A stretch of DNA of 64,000 nt, taken from contig NZ_CP033917.1 of NCBI RefSeq assembly GCF_003815655.1, positions 2,108,001 through 2,172,000 of the forward strand, given 5' to 3'. The translations under genes were made by a program, and so were the position numbers. A model generated the notes under the pieces. That model did not search any database. It was not told where the DNA came from and was given only the letters and a program-made list of their open reading frames with translations. This DNA is from Chryseobacterium sp. G0201 (GTDB taxonomy: Bacteria; Bacteroidota; Bacteroidia; Flavobacteriales; Weeksellaceae). Of the stretch, positions 59,309 through 64,000 are shown in pieces. Within the stretch, counting starts at the first letter, position 1. Each line of letters starts with the position of its first letter.

Positions 59309-60716
59309 TTCCTTGAGACTTCAAAATTCCACTTACACGGATCGCATAGAATGCTAAGTAAGCAAAACAGATAACGCCAACAATATAACTTGTGTGAATA
59401 TCTGTTAAGTCGGCTACGTATCCTTGTACAAGACTTACAATTCCACCTCCCATGATCATCATAATCAATAACCCTGAACCTTGGTTTGTATGTTTTCCTA
59501 GTCCATTGATCGCAAGAGCGAAGATACACGGCCAAAGCGTAGAACAGAATAACCCAACACTTGTAAATGCATATACAGAAACCATTCCTGTAGTAAACAT
59601 ACCTATTAGTAAAGCTGCAATACCTGCAGAAGAGAAAATAAGAAGCATTCTTGCCGGATTTCCTTTACTTAATATATCACAAATGATCATTGCGATGATG
59701 ATAAGTCCGTAAACATAGAACGGAGCTAAATCGTGATGTGCAATAGCATTCACTAATAAGAATAATCCAAAAGCTAAATACGGAGCTAAAAATCGTAAGA
59801 TCTTTTTGAATCCTGCGCTAAAATCAAATGCATCAACAGCACCTGTCCAACGTCCGATCATCATAGATGCCCAGTATAAAGAAATATAAGGAGCAACATC
59901 TTTGGTTTCAAAACCTAAATCTTTTTCCATGTACGCAGGTAAATTACTTGCGGTAGATACCTCTACACCTACATAAACAAATATAGCGATCATTCCTAAA
60001 ATCAACTGAGGATATTGTAGTGCTGATTTTCTGTGTTCTCCGGGAACAGAATCGTCAGTATTTTCAATATTGGTAGGCGTAATTGCGGGAAGTGATGAAA
60101 ATTTTAGTAAAAAAGCAACAAGTGCGAATGCTGCTCCTAAAATAAGATAGGGTACTTTAACACTTTCTATGCTCGCTTCAGTATTAGCAGCACTTGCAGA
60201 ACCGAAAATGGCAAAAGAAACAATAAGCGGACCTATTGTAGTTCCTAAATTATTAACACCTCCAGCCATTGTTAGTCTTTGAGACCCCGTTTCAGACGGT
60301 CCGACCTCAATAGCTAATGGGTTCGCCACAATTTGTTGTAAAGAGAACCCTAATCCAACAATAAATAATCCTGAGATCATTAATGGGAACGATCCCATGT
60401 TGGCTGCCGGATAAAATAATAATGTTCCGGCTGCAGAAATAAGAAGTCCAACTATTAAACCGTTTTTATACCCGATTTTATTAATTAAATCTTGTTTCAA
60501 TCCTTTTGAAACTGCCATATAAATTAAAGAACCAACCGTATATGCGACGTAGAAACAGATCTGGACGAGCATACTTTCGGTTTGCGTTAAATTGAAGGCT
60601 TTTTTAAATACCGGGATCAGGATATCGTTACTTGCAGCGACGAAGCCCCAGAAAAAAAACACAATAACTAATGGCAGGAATTGTCCCCAATTAGTTTGTT
60701 TAGAATAATTTGACAT
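59271..60716 (-). CDS. MFS sugar transporter (FucP/GluP family)
   Basis: A 481-residue protein with twelve predicted membrane helices. The start FLPLVIVFFFWGFVAASNDI and the segment PLAIEVGPSETGSQRLTMAGG are typical of the fucose/glucose-galactose:H+ symporter family. The substrate cannot be fixed from the sequence. The N-acetylglucosamine kinase-like gene nearby at 62.5 kb hints at amino-sugar use, as inference. Confidence 0.9.
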   Translation of the reverse strand: MSNYSKQTNWGQFLPLVIVFFFWGFVAASNDILIPVFKKAFNLTQTESMLVQICFYVAYTVGSLIYMAVSKGLKQDLINKIGYKNGLIVGLLISAAGTLLFYPAANMGSFPLMISGLFIVGLGFSLQQIVANPLAIEVGPSETGSQRLTMAGGVNNLGTTIGPLIVSFAIFGSASAANTEASIESVKVPYLILGAAFALVAFLLKFSSLPAITPTNIENTDDSVPGEHRKSALQYPQLILGMIAIFVYVGVEVSTASNLPAYMEKDLGFETKDVAPYISLYWASMMIGRWTGAVDAFDFSAGFKKILRFLAPYLAFGLFLLVNAIAHHDLAPFYVYGLIIIAMIICDILSKGNPARMLLIFSSAGIAALLIGMFTTGMVSVYAFTSVGLFCSTLWPCIFALAINGLGKHTNQGSGLLIMMIMGGGIVSLVQGYVADLTDIHTSYIVGVICFAYLAFYAIRVSGILKSQGIDLDKISKGSGH

Positions 60717-60757
60717 GTTTGTTAAAGATTTCTTAATAACAAATATAATTATTTCTT

Positions 60758-61486
60758 TTAAATAGAACGTTCTAGCAAGGTTTTTTTTATTGTGTCAAAT
60801 GCTTCTGTTTTCAGGTCTTTTGGAGAGGTTGAAGAGTCTAAAATTCCGTTAAAATAAACTTTTACTTTACCAGGATGCCCTTTTGCGTTGTCAAACGGAA
60901 AAATTTCCTTTAATCCGATGAAGGTATAGATTGCGATAGGGGACTGATGTTTTGAAGATAATGTGAATGCGCCGTCTTTAAATTCATCCAAAATAATAGA
61001 AGTATCATCCGGAACACCTCCTTCCGGAAAAATGACGATGCTGTTTCCTTCTTCCATTTTCTCGGCGCATCTGCGGTAAACATCTGCACGGCTTCTAGGG
61101 CTGCTTCTGTCTACCATAACGCATATCCTTTTATATATGGTACCGAAAATAGGAATTTTCACTAATTCTTTTTTCCCCACAAAGCAAACCGGATGTTTGG
61201 AGCATAAAATGCACATCAGCATAATATCCATAATAGAGGTATGGTTGGATATGAAAACGTGGGGTTTATTCTTGTCAGGTTTTTGGTTGGAAAGATTGAT
61301 GACCTCATATCTCAGGCCCATGCCGAAGAACATCAGGTAGCTCCAAAGTCGTATAAATTTATAGGCGTATTTATAATGTCTTTTATTAAAAGATAAAATA
61401 TAAACAGGTATTCCGAAAATAATCGTTAAAACAAAGGCTAAAATCAGCAGCCAGAATCTCCAAATATAATTTAAAATCTTTACCAC
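60758..61486 (-). CDS. 1-acyl-sn-glycerol-3-phosphate acyltransferase (PlsC family)
   Basis: A 242-residue protein with an N-terminal membrane helix pair and the acyltransferase motifs SNHTSIMDIMLM (HxxxxD) and FPEGGVPDD. It makes phosphatidic acid from lysophosphatidate in membrane lipid synthesis. It follows the GtrA gene with a 3-base gap. Confidence 0.92.
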   Translation of the reverse strand: MVKILNYIWRFWLLILAFVLTIIFGIPVYILSFNKRHYKYAYKFIRLWSYLMFFGMGLRYEVINLSNQKPDKNKPHVFISNHTSIMDIMLMCILCSKHPVCFVGKKELVKIPIFGTIYKRICVMVDRSSPRSRADVYRRCAEKMEEGNSIVIFPEGGVPDDTSIILDEFKDGAFTLSSKHQSPIAIYTFIGLKEIFPFDNAKGHPGKVKVYFNGILDSSTSPKDLKTEAFDTIKKTLLERSI

Positions 61487-61489
61487 AAA

Positions 61490-61948
61490 TTAACCGTTAA
61501 ATATTATTTTCTTTTTTATAGAATAATTAAGAACTGAAACCAATAATATTGCAGCAATCTTACTGGTTATTTCGGGACTCAAGGTATAAAAAATTAAATT
61601 GATATTGTCTTTAAATATAAAACTGTAGAATATTTGGAAGAACCCAAGACTTAATAATGTTGAAATAAAAGAAACGACCATGAAATAGGCAAACTCTTTT
61701 CTTTTTGAATGCTTCCCTCTTTCAAATACAAACCATATGCTCAGGAAGTAATTGGTAATGATCCCGCAGCTTGTGGAGAAAATATTACTTAAAGGATAGT
61801 GGATTCCGTGGAAGTTGGTTTCATTAGATAAAAACTGAGGCAGATAAGTGCTGAAGGCTTTAAAGCTCCCGATCTCTATAATAGCGCTGAGCCCTCCAGC
61901 AATGATGAAGAACAAAATTTGTTTTTGACGTAGTAGTATATCTCTCAT
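61490..61948 (-). CDS. GtrA-family membrane protein
   Basis: A 152-residue protein with four membrane helices, from the start MRDILLRQKQILFFIIAGGL, the conserved GtrA opening (FxxxGGxxxxxE). The frame is open further upstream to 62083, but the added 45 residues are not family-like, so I prefer the ATG at 61948. GtrA proteins are thought to help flip lipid-linked sugars or similar compounds. Confidence 0.82.
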   Translation of the reverse strand: MRDILLRQKQILFFIIAGGLSAIIEIGSFKAFSTYLPQFLSNETNFHGIHYPLSNIFSTSCGIITNYFLSIWFVFERGKHSKRKEFAYFMVVSFISTLLSLGFFQIFYSFIFKDNINLIFYTLSPEITSKIAAILLVSVLNYSIKKKIIFNG

Positions 61949-62178
61949 CCCGATTTTATGATATGCAAATTTATAACTATATGTTAAACAGTAAAAAAAG
62001 ATGTTAAATATTTTTTTTACATGAAAAATATTTCTAATTTTAATTTTCAGAACGATATAAAATAAACCTGATAATAAATTCATTTTCAGCTACTTGTGTT
62101 GATGGTTTTTTCTATCTTGTAATACGTGATTGAAGCATACTTCCAGCAATCTATTTACCAATTAATAATAATATTTGT

Positions 62179-62442
62179 ATGAAATCTCAAAACAAATACA
62201 GAAAATTTCAGCTTCAACAGCATAATATTGAGGCTCTTGAGAAAGAAAATTCCCGTTTCAAACGAGTGTATTCCGAGTACGAAAATATGTCAAACGAACT
62301 CTGGAATCTTGAAAATTCTAAAGATGAGCCCGTTCCGGATGATTTTATTAATGCAATGATCCTTCAGACTTCATATTTAGAAGATGAAATAGAAGATTGG
62401 TTAATACAATTCAATGAAAATAAAGCTGATATAAAACATTAG
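62179..62442 (+). CDS. Small coiled-coil protein
   Basis: An 87-residue acidic, helical protein (MKSQNKYRKFQLQQHNIEAL...) predicted to form a coiled-coil over most of its length. No family or function recognised. It is monocistronic, with 77 bases before the next gene. Confidence 0.6.
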   Translation: MKSQNKYRKFQLQQHNIEALEKENSRFKRVYSEYENMSNELWNLENSKDEPVPDDFINAMILQTSYLEDEIEDWLIQFNENKADIKH

Positions 62443-62528
62443 TCAGCGAGCTAGTTTCCGGGCTGTTTTTTAAGCTCTTTTCAAGATAAATTCATAATTT
62501 AGCATCTTTAAACTAAAATGTGAAAAAT

Positions 62529-63380
62529 ATGGTTGCTATTGTTGATAGTGGTTCTACTAAATCAGATTGGGTGATATTGGATGAATTCAAACAAGTATTT
62601 CTAAAAACAGAAACCATTGGTTTTAACCCCAATTTTATCAACAAAGAGCTTATTGTTCCGGAAATTGAAAAGAATACCAGCTTAACATCCGTTAAGAATT
62701 CGATAAAAAAGATTTATTTCTATGGTTCCGGATGTGGTATTCAAAAAAACTGTGATACAATTGTTGAAGAACTGGGTAAAGTATTTGGTGATGCAGAAGT
62801 TACCGTAAGAGAAGATCTTTTAGCAGCTGCTTATGCTGCTTATCAGGGAAGACCTGCAATCGTATGCATCATGGGTACAGGTTCTAATTCTTGCTATTTT
62901 GACGGAACAGATTTAAAAATAAAACTTCCTTCTCTAGGCTTCATGATGGGAGATGAGGGAAGTGGCAGTGCTATTGGAAAACAATTGGTACGCAGATTTT
63001 TCATGCAAAAACTACCTGAAGATCTTAGCCGGGAATTTCAGGAAATTTATAATTTAACGATCGATGATGCATTGAAAAATATGTATCATACGACCAGACC
63101 GAATGCTTATTTAGCGAATTTCAATAAATTTGTGATAGACAGAAAAGACCATCCTTACCTCCGAACTATGGTTTTGGAGGAGATGAAGAATTTTTTCGAC
63201 TATCAGGTTCTTCCTTATGAAGAAAGCAAAGATGCTGAGATCAACTTTATAGGCTCAATTGCTTATTATTACGAAGATATTCTACGTTCTGCAGCTGCAG
63301 AGCTTAATTTAAATGTGGGACATGTTGTACAGAAACCTATCGAAAGTTTAGTCAACTACCATGTTAAATACATACTTTAA
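62529..63380 (+). CDS. N-acetylglucosamine kinase-like (BadF/BadG/BcrA/BcrD ATPase family)
   Basis: A 283-residue protein with the ASKHA-fold phosphate motifs: VAIVDSGSTKSDWVILD at the start, CIMGTGSNSCYFDG and GFMMGDEGSGSAIGKQL. This is the pattern of bacterial N-acetylglucosamine kinases. The ATG at 62529 is preferred; a GTG at 62520 adds three residues. It precedes the malic enzyme gene by 12 bases. Confidence 0.88.
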   Translation: MVAIVDSGSTKSDWVILDEFKQVFLKTETIGFNPNFINKELIVPEIEKNTSLTSVKNSIKKIYFYGSGCGIQKNCDTIVEELGKVFGDAEVTVREDLLAAAYAAYQGRPAIVCIMGTGSNSCYFDGTDLKIKLPSLGFMMGDEGSGSAIGKQLVRRFFMQKLPEDLSREFQEIYNLTIDDALKNMYHTTRPNAYLANFNKFVIDRKDHPYLRTMVLEEMKNFFDYQVLPYEESKDAEINFIGSIAYYYEDILRSAAAELNLNVGHVVQKPIESLVNYHVKYIL

Positions 63381-63392
63381 AAAATATTATTT

Positions 63393-64000
63393 ATGTCAAA
63401 TAAAACTCACCGCGACGAAAAGAACTTCAATCAGGCCGCGTTAGATTATCATAAAGCTGAACCCAAAGGGAAAATCGAAGTAATTCCTTCAAAACCGCAC
63501 TCTTCACAAAGAGATCTGTCATTGGCATATTCTCCGGGAGTGGCAGTTCCTTGTATGGAAATCTTCGAAAAGCCTGAAACAGTTTACGATTATACAGGAA
63601 AAGGAAACTTGGTTGCTGTAATTTCTAACGGTACAGCAGTTCTTGGATTGGGTGATATTGGAGCAGAAGCTTCAAAACCGGTAATGGAAGGTAAAGGTCT
63701 TTTATTTAAGATTTTTGCAGATATCAATGTTTTTGATATCGAGATTAATGAGAAGGATCCGGATAAATTTATTCAGATTGTAAAAGGTATTGCTCCAACT
63801 TTTGGAGGGATCAACCTAGAAGATATTAAAGCTCCTGAAGCTTTCTATATCGAGCAGAAGCTAAAAGAGGAATTGGATATTCCTTTGATGCATGATGACC
63901 AACACGGAACAGCGATTATTTCTGCAGCAGCTTTGATCAATTCATTGCAAATTGCAAACAAAAAGATTGATGAGGTGAAAATGGTGGTAAACGGAGCAGG
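63393..64000 (+). CDS. NADP-dependent malic enzyme, 5' part (runs off the window)
   Basis: The first 202 residues of a protein starting [20 protein letters not shown]. It has the malic-enzyme motifs [33 protein letters not shown] and [18 protein letters not shown]. The open frame is intact to the window end. The multimodular MaeB type (malic domain plus phosphotransacetylase-like domain) is typical of such an N-terminus, but the C-terminal part is not visible. Confidence 0.9.
   Translation, partial: MSNKTHRDEKNFNQAALDYHKAEPKGKIEVIPSKPHSSQRDLSLAYSPGVAVPCMEIFEKPETVYDYTGKGNLVAVISNGTAVLGLGDIGAEASKPVMEGKGLLFKIFADINVFDIEINEKDPDKFIQIVKGIAPTFGGINLEDIKAPEAFYIEQKLKEELDIPLMHDDQHGTAIISAAALINSLQIANKKIDEVKMVVNGA

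Noticed and set aside
61949-62083. Longer start for the GtrA gene
   Set aside because: The added 45 residues are outside the family pattern, which begins at the internal Met giving MRDILLRQKQ.

Overview
The window is low-GC chromosomal DNA from a flavobacterium, most likely Chryseobacterium or a close Weeksellaceae relative. The clues are several proteins with type IX secretion (T9SS) C-terminal sorting domains, a GLPGLI-family protein, a grasp-with-spasm peptide maturation cassette, double-glycine leaders that begin MKNLRKLSRENLK, and Bacteroidota-type promoters (TTG, about 19 bases, TAnnTTTG). No prophage, insertion sequence or CRISPR array was seen, so this reads as stable chromosome with one specialised-metabolism island.

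Layout. 1-4.9 kb (minus strand): a sensor histidine kinase, a membrane protein, an unrecognised protein and ClpB. 5.3-20.9 kb (plus): a TetR-type regulator, then a long phenylacetate operon in the order paaK, E, A, B, C, D, G, H, I, J, Y, Z. Two nested palindromes sit at its promoter. Five non-paa genes (a lipoprotein, two small unknowns, an esterase and a putative HhH-like protein) are threaded between the paa genes, and several spacers fold into hairpins. PaaZ carries an extra C-terminal DinB/DUF1569-like domain. 21-31.5 kb: a DUF4241 protein, a SMUG2-like glycosylase, a T9SS protein, two tail-collar-domain paralogues and a small unknown sharing one promoter and 5' UTR architecture, a crotonase, and a winged-helix regulator with membrane-protein and Coq4-like neighbours. 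31.6-40.9 kb: a T9SS subtilase, FKBP, Dtd, GreA, a HIT protein, ClpX, a large T9SS protein and a thioredoxin-fold protein. A tRNA-Met follows at 40975.

41-57.8 kb is the most interesting part: a composite RiPP (ribosomal peptide) island with at least five precursor peptides of three types served by one visible exporter. (i) Three Cys-rich double-glycine-type peptides, one with a six-cysteine knottin-like spacing, lie between a VKOR/thioredoxin-fold disulfide-forming membrane protein and a C39-peptidase ABC exporter with its HlyD-type adaptor. (ii) A graspetide-like cassette has a precursor, an ATP-grasp ligase, a tiny translationally coupled protein, a SPASM protein without a radical-SAM motif, and a GLPGLI protein. 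(iii) A lanthipeptide-like operon has a precursor without any cysteine, a prolyl-oligopeptidase-family peptidase and a split LanB dehydratase, with no LanC. A membrane-anchored TPR/AraC regulator lies between (ii) and (iii), and both precursor promoters carry the 10-base palindrome ATTTATAAAT exactly 38 bases upstream of the -7 box. A structured 5' UTR motif with covarying base pairs precedes four genes in the window, including two RiPP precursors.

57.8-64 kb: a possible small RNA, a DUF3810 metalloprotease-like protein, a sugar MFS transporter, a PlsC-type acyltransferase, a GtrA protein, a small coiled-coil protein, an N-acetylglucosamine-kinase-like protein and the 5' part of a malic enzyme that runs off the window. 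All functional calls come from reading motifs; no database search was run.
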